A DNA stretch of 56,642 bases, taken from NCBI GenBank assembly GCA_045628925.1, contig JAZQQF010000102.1, forward strand, positions 1 through 56,642. Direction: 5' to 3'. Every line of letters begins with the position of its first letter. Position 1 is the first letter of the stretch. Under the pieces are notes generated by a model. It had not been told where the DNA came from, searched no databases, and worked only from the letters and a program-made list of their open reading frames with translations. This document shows positions 26,001-31,842 of the stretch, piece after piece. This DNA is from UBA1774 sp045628925. GTDB taxonomy: Bacteria > Bacillota > Clostridia > Oscillospirales > Oscillospiraceae. Position numbers and translations under genes: made by a program.

Positions 26001-26746
26001 CGCGAGAGGGCCGCCGCCCACCATGCCAGCGGGTCGAACCAGTGGAGCGCCAGCGCCGCAGCCCGGCACAGCGCCCAGAAGCCGTCCCCATGGCGGAAGT
26101 GGCTCCGCTCATGGGCCAGTACGTGTCGGAGCTTTTCCGGGTCCGCCGCCGTGTCGGGTGAAACGTAGACCGTCCAGCCGAACAGGCAGCTGGAATCCAG
26201 CCCCTCCGCCGCATAGACCGGCAGCGGACATTCCACTTGGAGGCGCGTCCGCCGTTTCCGGAGCCGCAGCGCCAGCGCGAGATTTTCCAGCAGGAACACC
26301 GCTGCCGTGATGCATACGCCCGCCAGCCACAGCTTCGGCAGCAGCCGGGCAAGGATGCTTTCCGGCGTATCCCGGAAGAAATAGGTGTGCAGGTCGGCTT
26401 TTTCCCCATCGGAAGGGTAGCCCTGCACTTTATAGACTTCGCCGCCATGCTGTTCTTCCGCCGCTTCGACGCTCAGAGGCGTGTCCGTCATCGTGCCCGC
26501 ATAGACGGGCTTCTGCGTCGTTTCATAGCGTTCCTCCGCGGTCACCAGCGGCCCGACCGTCTGCCGAAGCAGTTCCGTGCCGCTGAGATTCGTATGGAAC
26601 AGCGTGACGGGCAGCAGCAGCCGCAGGAGCGCCAGCAGCCAGAGCGCACAGCGGAAACCGGGGCGCATCCGCTTTCCGAGGATGGCACGCAGCGCGATGA
26701 GCGCCGCCAGCAGCAGCGCCGAGGAAAGCAGCCATTCCTTAGTCAC
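23090..26746 (-). CDS. BlaR1/M56-type membrane metalloprotease with large non-PBP extracellular region
   Basis: A 1218-residue protein. The first about 340 residues are the M56 (BlaR1/MecR1) antirepressor module: membrane helices at about 5-23, 33-51 and 138-160, the zinc motif HERSH (212-216) and DSELWAD (about 251-257), and a last helix about 320-342. The rest is predicted to be extracellular. It has a beta-rich region, two InlB B-repeat-like modules (GWRFDHWEL and GWRFVCWDN), SH3-like segments (about 690-800, YVTGWLRERD) and a C-terminal region with no penicillin-binding SxxK domain that I can see. Such proteins cleave the BlaI-type repressor upon ligand binding. Here the sensor is unlikely to bind beta-lactams directly and may sense wall fragments (inference). 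GTG start overlaps the repressor gene by 8 bp. Confidence 0.85.
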   Translation of the reverse strand: MTKEWLLSSALLLAALIALRAILGKRMRPGFRCALWLLALLRLLLPVTLFHTNLSGTELLRQTVGPLVTAEERYETTQKPVYAGTMTDTPLSVEAAEEQHGGEVYKVQGYPSDGEKADLHTYFFRDTPESILARLLPKLWLAGVCITAAVFLLENLALALRLRKRRTRLQVECPLPVYAAEGLDSSCLFGWTVYVSPDTAADPEKLRHVLAHERSHFRHGDGFWALCRAAALALHWFDPLAWWAAALSRQDSELWADAGAVRSLGAGEWEAYGETLIALAAGKKKAGLLSAATAMSGGKKALRERVRMIARKGKLPLWITVLALTLAIIAALCAFAGKRASEEPVILTGARYGNLSELYRDDHAGTLEKSPCTLTIRNAEREGTKLTLDCTLKAEGEKKEKFTFTVELMEGRLSDGRRVLVGYESFVSGPHSVSEFILTEETAADEICFDHDLPARFILHLRGLDGWCSFDAPLPEIFRPCLEGDYPDDASTDRIAAAEKALGRVAKPLYSLTIAGSEGGSFPAGYAALITGEYAEGEEILLTVRPDPGWRFDHWELSAGQVEDEHSGDTVFTMPDSDAELKPVFAPSNRVTVTVSVTEGGKASVTHTDDAGNESWYGVYSGTSIYFMEGEALTLIAEPDAGWRFVCWDNEKGHKLFADMFSDVTEYTVPAGGEAVRARFEPDDGAEAVEPPAPVEETDAYANPAAGDTILTAAAAAMRNVPNGNETLWEIPAGTLLTVVAAEDADGECWLVVQGFDLKLPGYVTGWLRERDTRPYDDSLRDEVTNPVCVPTGATVFRLTESGSREDTLTLDGYGTIVRREDGWLRLTLVGGAEVWAAEADVQVGKFPTGAAAESAGAWLRWAGDLYADEAPEVLSEAELQSWTDWFNEDYHRMGFLTSTYMNPLEINLDELLYIGIGHTPTQEEVRAYLAHTGYWVTECPTDVLPRNELLAYLRTYTGVDFGDLTLSYSYVPESDCWYHAHGDTNVGGVMLSGGVKHGDEVLLFYDEGSRCVTLDVSGETPRFRKNVVCEWDSAGRAVQTVSARAGASEARVLTGLAPVFTPEPIQYGSAKKAVAALESLTSMVNGKEVPIEIVPDCGAGYNSGGAWERWPVSGGDPVYGEFRDGEDAVGALYFVYEDGRVLSLPMPGTAEGPCRMKYSAETDEPGTFYLFGEGDLVVWNCVMPEAVLLPDETGEGYTSVIYTLFVPTGEVFLRSKR

Positions 26747-27119
26747 GGTCCTTCCGCCCCTCCCGCAGGATGCGGGTCAGCTCGTCGATCTCCGCGTCCG
26801 TCAGCTCACATTCCTGCGCCATGGTGCTCACCAGCAGGCCGAGTCCCCCGGTCTTCACCCGGCTGAGGCATTGCCTCGCCTCCTGCCGCACCGCGTCCGT
26901 CTGCTCCAGCACCGGGTAGAAGCGCTTTGCCCGGCCGCCTTCTTCCACCCGCACCGCGCCCTTTTCCCCGAGGCGCAGCAGCATCATGTTTACGGCGGCC
27001 TTCGTCCAGCCCGTGTCCTCCCGCAGTTCCTTCACCAGTTCCCCGATCGTGCGGGGCGCGGAAGTCCACAGCAGGTTCATGAGCTTCCATTCCCCGTCTG
27101 AAAGGCTGTTCTGCCGCAT
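26739..27119 (-). CDS. BlaI/MecI/CopY-family transcriptional repressor
   Basis: A 126-residue winged-helix repressor. DNA-binding part: LSDGEWKLMNLLWTSAPRTIGELVKEL, then TGWTKAAVNMMLLRLGEKGAVRVEEGGRAKRF with the recognition helix. The C-terminal dimerisation helices run from AVRQEARQCLSRV. The family's cleavage site by BlaR1/MecR1 lies in the linker after the wing. The upstream promoter is covered by two GATAACA-type dyads, so it should repress itself and the overlapping M56 gene. Copper-type CopY repressors carry a C-terminal CxC pair; I see none here, which favours the BlaI/MecI side. Confidence 0.92.
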   Translation of the reverse strand: MRQNSLSDGEWKLMNLLWTSAPRTIGELVKELREDTGWTKAAVNMMLLRLGEKGAVRVEEGGRAKRFYPVLEQTDAVRQEARQCLSRVKTGGLGLLVSTMAQECELTDAEIDELTRILREGRKDRD

Positions 27120-27135
27120 AGCCCGTCCCTCCTTG

Positions 27136-27151
27136 GATAACAGTTGTTATC
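27136..27151. promoter_or_regulatory. BlaI-type operator, promoter-proximal (perfect dyad)
   Basis: GATAACAGTTGTTATC, a perfect 16-bp palindrome just downstream of the -10 of the repressor promoter, where a bound dimer would block transcription. It has the ACA/TGT core of known BlaI/MecI sites. Confidence 0.85.
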
Positions 27152-27154
27152 TGC

Positions 27155-27183
27155 ATCGTAGCATATAGGATAACACTTGTCAA
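27155..27183 (-). promoter_or_regulatory. Promoter of the blaI-blaR1-like operon
   Basis: Minus strand TTGACA (27183-27178), 17 bp, TACGAT (27160-27155). The -35 lies inside the second operator. Confidence 0.85.
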
Positions 27184-27184
27184 C
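27169..27184. promoter_or_regulatory. BlaI-type operator, second copy overlapping the -35
   Basis: GATAACACTTGTCAAC, matching the first operator at 13 of 16 positions, centred 33 bp away (about three helical turns), so two dimers would lie on the same face. Confidence 0.8.
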
Positions 27185-27230
27185 CTTGTTTTGCGCCCGC
27201 GGCTGTGGTATATTACAGTTGGTGATGCAG

Positions 27231-27641
27231 ATGAACAAGGTCATGGCTATTGATTATGGCGACGCCCGCACCGGCGTTGCTTTTTCCGACCCGCTGGGGA
27301 TGCTGGCGGGGGAAACGACGGTGCTGGAATCCTGGAACCACGAAAAGCTGGTGAACGCGCTGGTCGAGCTGGCCCGCAGCCGGGCGGCGGATCCCGTCGT
27401 GCTGGGTCTCCCCCGGAACATGGACGGGACGGAGGGGCCCCGTGCGGAGAAATGCCGCGCCCTCGCCGCCGAGCTGGAAGATCGTGGGCTGCGCGTGGTG
27501 CTGGTGGATGAGCGGCGCACCACCGTGGAGGCGCACGCCATCCTCTCCGAAGCGGGCAAGCACGGGAAGCAGCGGAAGCAGCGCATCGACGCGGTGGCAG
27601 CCACGCTGATCCTGGAAACCTATCTGAACGGGCAGCGGTAA
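27231..27641 (+). CDS. ruvX: Putative Holliday junction resolvase RuvX (YqgF)
   Basis: A 136-residue RNase-H-fold nuclease of the YqgF family, involved in Holliday junction resolution and/or 16S rRNA 5'-end maturation. It starts NKVMAIDYGDARTGVAFSD with the first catalytic Asp; GLPRNMDGTEG is the typical mid motif, VDERRTTVEA carries the Glu, and RIDAVAATLILETYL the final Asp. ATG 27231 and ATG 27225 are both in frame; either fits the short leader. It is followed 14 nt later by a small membrane-protein gene. Divergent from the BlaI-type operon; the second operator lies about 45 bp upstream, so cross-regulation is possible but not shown. Confidence 0.93.
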   Translation: MNKVMAIDYGDARTGVAFSDPLGMLAGETTVLESWNHEKLVNALVELARSRAADPVVLGLPRNMDGTEGPRAEKCRALAAELEDRGLRVVLVDERRTTVEAHAILSEAGKHGKQRKQRIDAVAATLILETYLNGQR

Positions 27642-27655
27642 CGGGAGGCAGCGGA

Positions 27656-27805
27656 ATGGGATATTTTCTGAATCATATGCTCAGCAGCCGCATCGTCGCC
27701 GCGCTGATGGATCTGCTCTTTCTGGTCATCTTCGCCTTCGCCGTCATCGGCGTCATCGCCACGGTCTCGTGGGTGAAAAAGCGGAAACGGGGCCGCAGAA
27801 GATAA
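27656..27805 (+). CDS. Small single-span membrane protein (49 residues)
   Basis: A short open frame not easily found by length cutoffs. MGYFLNHMLSS, then a strong membrane helix (about 15-40: VAALMDLLFLVIFAFAVIGV and on), then a very basic tail KKRKRGRRR. GGGAGG lies 8 nt before the ATG and the gene starts 14 nt after ruvX, so it is probably co-transcribed. The basic cytoplasmic tail predicts N-out, C-in topology. No family recognised. Confidence 0.65.
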   Translation: MGYFLNHMLSSRIVAALMDLLFLVIFAFAVIGVIATVSWVKKRKRGRRR

Positions 27806-27813
27806 GAAGCAAA

Positions 27814-27840
27814 TTAGCACTCTCAATTCGAGAGTGCTAA
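27814..27840. promoter_or_regulatory. CIRCE operator (HrcA-binding site)
   Basis: TTAGCACTC-N9-GAGTGCTAA, an exact match to the CIRCE consensus, followed by TTTTT. It lies between the ruvX cluster and hsp20. The same dyad plus T-run may also work as the terminator of the ruvX transcript. Confidence 0.93.
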
Positions 27841-27868
27841 TTTTTACAGTTTCTTCATATTCCGGACA

Positions 27869-27897
27869 TGACTTCTCCATTTTCCGGGTCTATTCTA
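27869..27897 (+). promoter_or_regulatory. Possible hsp20 promoter
   Basis: ATGACT, 17 bp, TATTCT, about 100 nt before the hsp20 ATG. It lies downstream of CIRCE; a promoter upstream of CIRCE is equally possible, since HrcA sites commonly lie between promoter and gene. Confidence 0.35.
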
Positions 27898-27996
27898 AGC
27901 GCGTCAAGAGGAAAGAAACCCGACCGAGACCGGCTTCGCGCCGGAATGCATAAATGCCCGGTCATGCGGGCATCCTGCGAGAAAAGGAGGATCATC

Positions 27997-28452
27997 ATGA
28001 TGTTTGGACTGACCACTTACCGCGACAACCAGAGACTCACCTACAATCCCTTCCGCGAGATGGAGGAGCTGGAGAAGCGCTTCTTCGGACAGGCGCTGGA
28101 TGGGTTCCGCTCCGCCGCACTGGCGGACTTCCGCACCGACGTGCGCGACACCGGCGACGCCTACCTGCTGGAGGCGGATCTGCCCGGCTTCGAGAAGGAC
28201 GCCATCAAGCTGGACGTGAACGGCGACACCCTGACCATCACCGCCGAGCGCCACAGCGACCACGAGGATAAGGACAAGAAGGGCGCCTACGTGAGCTGCG
28301 AGCGCTCCTACGGCAAATACGAGCGCAGCTTCGACGTGAGCAGCGTGGACGCCGAGGGCATCAGGGCGAAATACGCCAACGGGGTGCTGACCCTGACCCT
28401 GCCCAAAAAGCAGGAGGTGCTTCCCGCCTCCCGCTGCATCGAGATCGAATAA
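27997..28452 (+). CDS. hsp20: Small heat shock protein, Hsp20 family
   Basis: A 151-residue alpha-crystallin-type holdase chaperone. The N-terminal arm YNPFREMEELEKRFF leads into the alpha-crystallin domain (about 43-140): DFRTDVRDTGDAYLLEADLPGFEKDAIKLDV, then GKYERSFDVSSVDAEGIRAKYANGVLTLTLPKK with the family's A-x-x-x-N-GVL-x-L motif. The C-terminal tail ends in IEIE. AAAAGGAGG lies 6 nt before the first of two adjacent ATGs. The perfect CIRCE element upstream puts it under probable HrcA control. It ends at a strong bidirectional terminator. Confidence 0.94.
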   Translation: MMFGLTTYRDNQRLTYNPFREMEELEKRFFGQALDGFRSAALADFRTDVRDTGDAYLLEADLPGFEKDAIKLDVNGDTLTITAERHSDHEDKDKKGAYVSCERSYGKYERSFDVSSVDAEGIRAKYANGVLTLTLPKKQEVLPASRCIEIE

Positions 28453-28464
28453 GGGAAAAACACT

Positions 28465-28503
28465 TCGGGGCGCTTCCGGTTTCGGAAGCGCCCCGGTTTT
28501 TTC
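28465..28503. terminator. Bidirectional terminator after hsp20
   Basis: GGGGCGCTTCCG / CGGAAGCGCCCC with loop GTTT; TTTTTT follows on the plus strand and TTTTT on the minus strand. Confidence 0.9.
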
Positions 28504-29677
28504 ATGTTTCCACAATGGTCAGCTCGCCCTTTTCCGGTCTGCATTCGGAAAAGGCCCAGTCGATGTCCCGCCCGTTGAGCAGCCCGTACAGGCACTTCAC
28601 CACGCCCGCATGGGTGACGATGAGGATATCCCGGCTGCTGTCCGCCGTCAGCAGAACGTTCAGCGCCCGGCGGACCCGGTACTGCACCATATAAAAGCTC
28701 TCGCTGCCTTCATCGAAGCGGTAGCTCATGAGATACTCGCCCCGGCGGGCATATTCCTTCGGATAGTCCCGCTGCACGTCCGCAATGAGCCGCCCGTCCC
28801 ATGCGCCGAGGCTGATCTCCGCAAAGCCGTCGATTTCCATCATCGGCAGGTCCAGCGCCCCGTTTACCAGCGCCGCGCTGTCCCTCGCCCGCCGGAGCGG
28901 GCTGTGATAGAGCGTTTTCGCCCGAAGCTCCATCCCGGCCAGACGCTGCCCCGCCGAGACCATCTGCGCCCGCCCCGCCTCGGAGAGGTGCGCATCGTAG
29001 CGGCCCATGACCACCTTGCCGGAATGCGGCTCGGTGGCGCCGTGGCGCAGCAGGAAAAACCGCCGCCCACGGATGCGCCCGGCAAGCCCGTCATCCTCTG
29101 CATAGCGGCAGAGTGCCGCGTAGTCCGCCGGGGTATCCATGTCCAGCACCGTGCCCTCCCACGGCATCGGCAGCCGCAGCATCGTGCTTTCATGCAGCCC
29201 CCGTGCGCCCTTGAGGCCGCCGGGGCCGCCGTACGTCAGAATATCCTCAAAATACCGCCGGGGGATCCACAGGGGATGCCCGTTCTTTCCCTCATAGGTA
29301 GGCAGCGCAAATTCCCTCCGGTCTCCCGCGCAGGCAACGAGCTGCCGCACGGCCTCCTTCTCCACCGCCGCGCAGTCGCAGGGCAGGAGCAGAACACCTT
29401 CCGCGCCCAAGGCCGCGAAATGCCGGACACCCGCCAGCACGGAGGTGAACATTCCCCCATCGTAGTCCGGGTTATACAGCTCCGCCGCCCCCGTCGAAGC
29501 GATGAGAGGCCGCAGCTCAGAAGCCCGGTGACCGGTGACGACGGCCGTTTCCGCCCCGGCAGCCTGCAGGCAGGTGATGCTCCGCTTCAGGGCGGGTACA
29601 CCGCACACCGGCAGCAGCGGCTTGAACTCCCCCATGCGGGAGGAATAGCCCGCCGCAAGAATGACCCCGCCGATCAC
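28502..29677 (-). CDS. Fusion: MocA-like molybdenum-cofactor nucleotidyltransferase plus histidine phosphatase
   Basis: A 391-residue two-domain protein. Residues 1-195 are an NTP-transferase of the MobA/MocA type: GVILAAGYSSRMGEFKPLL (nucleotide loop), GVLLLPCDCAAVEKEAV (metal-binding Asp) and GHPLWIPRRYFEDIL. Residues 205-391 are a histidine phosphatase: FFLLRHGATEP (catalytic His about 209), YHSPLRRARDSA and ILIVTHAGVVKC. MocA-type enzymes make the cytidine or guanine dinucleotide form of molybdopterin for hydroxylases; the role of the phosphatase is unknown. A related NTP transferase (the DVU_1551 family) sits beside the same kind of methyltransferase that precedes this gene. GTG start overlaps that gene by 4 bp, so the two are translationally coupled. 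Confidence 0.85.
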   Translation of the reverse strand: MIGGVILAAGYSSRMGEFKPLLPVCGVPALKRSITCLQAAGAETAVVTGHRASELRPLIASTGAAELYNPDYDGGMFTSVLAGVRHFAALGAEGVLLLPCDCAAVEKEAVRQLVACAGDRREFALPTYEGKNGHPLWIPRRYFEDILTYGGPGGLKGARGLHESTMLRLPMPWEGTVLDMDTPADYAALCRYAEDDGLAGRIRGRRFFLLRHGATEPHSGKVVMGRYDAHLSEAGRAQMVSAGQRLAGMELRAKTLYHSPLRRARDSAALVNGALDLPMMEIDGFAEISLGAWDGRLIADVQRDYPKEYARRGEYLMSYRFDEGSESFYMVQYRVRRALNVLLTADSSRDILIVTHAGVVKCLYGLLNGRDIDWAFSECRPEKGELTIVET

Positions 29678-30411
29678 AGCTTTTCCGCCGTGAGCAGGAA
29701 ATAGCCGGTGTTCTTACCGATCTTCGCCTTGCAGCAGGGCTTCGCGCCTGCGGGCAGCGTATCCTGCCAGAAGGCGTTCATGGAGCCGTGGTCCATCAGG
29801 AGCTGGGCATACCAGTCCTGCAGCTGCTTCGTCCGGTCGCGGAAATAGGTGATCTCGAAGCCGGTCTCCCGGATGGCGTGGAGCAGATTGTCCACCACGA
29901 AAGCCCCGTCCAGCAGATAGGGTGAGGGGATCTGATCCGCTGTTTCGCAGTCGCCCTCGTCCCGGGGCGTGTTCAGGATGCGCTTTGCTTCGTAATACAC
30001 TTCCCCGGCCTTATCCGCATCGGGGTTGATGACATACAAGTCAGAGATCGCCACCTTCGCGCCCTTTTTCAGCACGCAGTACAGCTCATTGAGCATCTCG
30101 TCGTGCCGGGTCATCAGGCTGAAGGAGCATTCCAATATCGCCCCGTCGAAATACAGGCTGGGGAAATCCAGACTCATGCCGTCTGTTTCCCGCAGCTTGA
30201 AGGCCGGGTCCAGTGCCTGCGCCGCCTCCAGCATCTTCGGGTCGCTGTCGCAGCCCACGGGCTTGATCCCGTATTCGTTTTTCAGAAGCTGCATGGTGCC
30301 GCCCATGCCGCAGCCAACGTCCAGTATCCGGTCTCCGGCTTTCCAGCCGCAGGCCTTCACCGCCTCCCGGGTCAGCGCCTCGCCGCCGGGATGCAGAGAG
30401 AGATTTGCCAT
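29674..30411 (-). CDS. SAM-dependent class I methyltransferase (DVU_1556-like)
   Basis: A 245-residue cytoplasmic methyltransferase. It starts ANLSLHPGGEALTREAVKACG, followed by the SAM loop RILDVGCGMGGTMQLL (about 28-43), acidic GCDSDPKMLE, and AILECSFSLMTRHDEMLNEL. The C-terminal part has two Cys (KPCCKAKIG). The LHPGG start and the pairing with a MocA-like transferase resemble a conserved accessory cluster, known from Desulfovibrio and Clostridia, linked to molybdenum hydroxylases. That link is my inference. It is 39 nt after trkA and overlaps the next gene. Confidence 0.8.
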   Translation of the reverse strand: MANLSLHPGGEALTREAVKACGWKAGDRILDVGCGMGGTMQLLKNEYGIKPVGCDSDPKMLEAAQALDPAFKLRETDGMSLDFPSLYFDGAILECSFSLMTRHDEMLNELYCVLKKGAKVAISDLYVINPDADKAGEVYYEAKRILNTPRDEGDCETADQIPSPYLLDGAFVVDNLLHAIRETGFEITYFRDRTKQLQDWYAQLLMDHGSMNAFWQDTLPAGAKPCCKAKIGKNTGYFLLTAEKL

Positions 30412-30450
30412 GGTCCTATCCTCCGTTTTCGCCTGTTTCTCAGGCGGTTC

Positions 30451-31812
30451 TTATGCCAGAATGTCCCGGATGCCGTTCACGTCCTTCGCCGTGGTGACCA
30501 CGAGGACCTGATCGCCCCGGTGGATCTGCTCCCTGCCGTCGGGAATGACGATCTTTCCGGCGCGGATGATGCAGGCGATCAGCAGGTTCTTCCGCAGCTT
30601 CAGATCCTTCAGCGGGACGCCCGTGATCCGTTCCTGCACCTCGTTCACAACGAACTTCAAAGCCTGCGCTTTTCCGCCGCAAAGCTCGTGCAGCGTTTCC
30701 ACGTTGGCCCCTTCCGCGTTGGACATCCCGCGCACGTAGCGCAGGATCAGCTCCGCCGTGATGTGCTTGGGGTTGAGCATACTGTCCAGCCCCGCCTTTT
30801 TGCCCAGATCCTCCAGCGCACCGCTGTTGACCTTCACGATCACCTTCCCAACGGTATGCAGGGAGGCGGCATACATCCCCAGAACGATGTTTTCCTCATC
30901 CGAACCGGTCATGGCGCAGAGTCCGTCCATCCCGTCGATGCCGGCTTCGCCCAGAAAGCCCCAGTTTCCGCTTTCGCCGCACTGGATCACCGCCTCCGGC
31001 AGCAGCTCGCAAAGCTCCCTGCAGCGCGCCTCGTTCCGTTCCAGGATCGTCGGCTCCGCGCCGATACCGATGAGCATCTTCGCCAGATAATAGCTCATGC
31101 GCCCGCCGCCGGTCAGCATGACCCGGTCCAGCCGGTTCAGCGGCAGTTTCAGCTTGCGGAAGGCGCGATTCACCTCTGCAGGCTCCCCGGTCACGCCGAT
31201 CACGTCGCCCGCCCGCAGGACGAAATCGCCCCGGGGGATGAAGGCCTCCCCGTCCCGCATGACGGAGCAGACCAGAATGCGCGCGCCGATGGCCTTATTG
31301 ATGTTCATGAGGCTCTCGCCGTCCAGACTGCTGCCGGACGGAACGGAGATCTCCACGATCTCAGCCCGGCCGCCCGCAAACACCTCGATATTCCACGAAG
31401 AGGGGAACCGCAGCAGACGGAAGAACTCCGTCGCGGCGGAATACTCCGGGTTCACGTACAGGCTCAGGCCCAGCTCCCCGGCGAGAAAATCCATCTGCTC
31501 CACGTAATCCGGGTCGCGGACGCGGGCGATGGTGTGCTTCGCGCCCAGCTTTTTTGCCAGCAGGCAGGCCAGCAGATTCTGCTCGTCGGACGCGGTGGTG
31601 GCGATCATCAGGTCGGCCTTGCCGACGCCCGCCTCCTCCATGACGCTACGGGTGGCGCAGTTGCCCTCGACGCCCATCACGTCATACTGGTCGTTCATGT
31701 CACTCAGCCGCGCAGCGTCCGTGTCCACCACGGTGACGCTGTGTTTTTCCCGGCTCAGCTGCTGCGTCAGCTCTTCGCCGACTCTGCCGCAGCCCGCGAT
31801 AATGATATTCAT
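30451..31812 (-). CDS. trkA: Trk potassium uptake regulatory subunit TrkA
   Basis: A 453-residue cytoplasmic NAD(H)-binding gating subunit with the duplicated layout of TrkA: RCK-N (about 1-120, MNIIIAGCGRVGEELTQQL), RCK-C (about 140-215), second RCK-N (about 225-345, RVMLTGGGRMSYYLAKML) and RCK-C (about 365-450). The second loop GGGRMS deviates from GxGxxG. Its membrane partner TrkH/TrkG is not adjacent, so it must be elsewhere or the protein serves another channel. The ATG has GGAAGGAGG upstream. It is in a minus-strand run with the CPA2 antiporter gene, another cation transporter with RCK-C modules. Confidence 0.93.
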   Translation of the reverse strand: MNIIIAGCGRVGEELTQQLSREKHSVTVVDTDAARLSDMNDQYDVMGVEGNCATRSVMEEAGVGKADLMIATTASDEQNLLACLLAKKLGAKHTIARVRDPDYVEQMDFLAGELGLSLYVNPEYSAATEFFRLLRFPSSWNIEVFAGGRAEIVEISVPSGSSLDGESLMNINKAIGARILVCSVMRDGEAFIPRGDFVLRAGDVIGVTGEPAEVNRAFRKLKLPLNRLDRVMLTGGGRMSYYLAKMLIGIGAEPTILERNEARCRELCELLPEAVIQCGESGNWGFLGEAGIDGMDGLCAMTGSDEENIVLGMYAASLHTVGKVIVKVNSGALEDLGKKAGLDSMLNPKHITAELILRYVRGMSNAEGANVETLHELCGGKAQALKFVVNEVQERITGVPLKDLKLRKNLLIACIIRAGKIVIPDGREQIHRGDQVLVVTTAKDVNGIRDILA

Positions 31813-31842
31813 ATACGTACCTCCTTCCGGACTGTACGCCTG

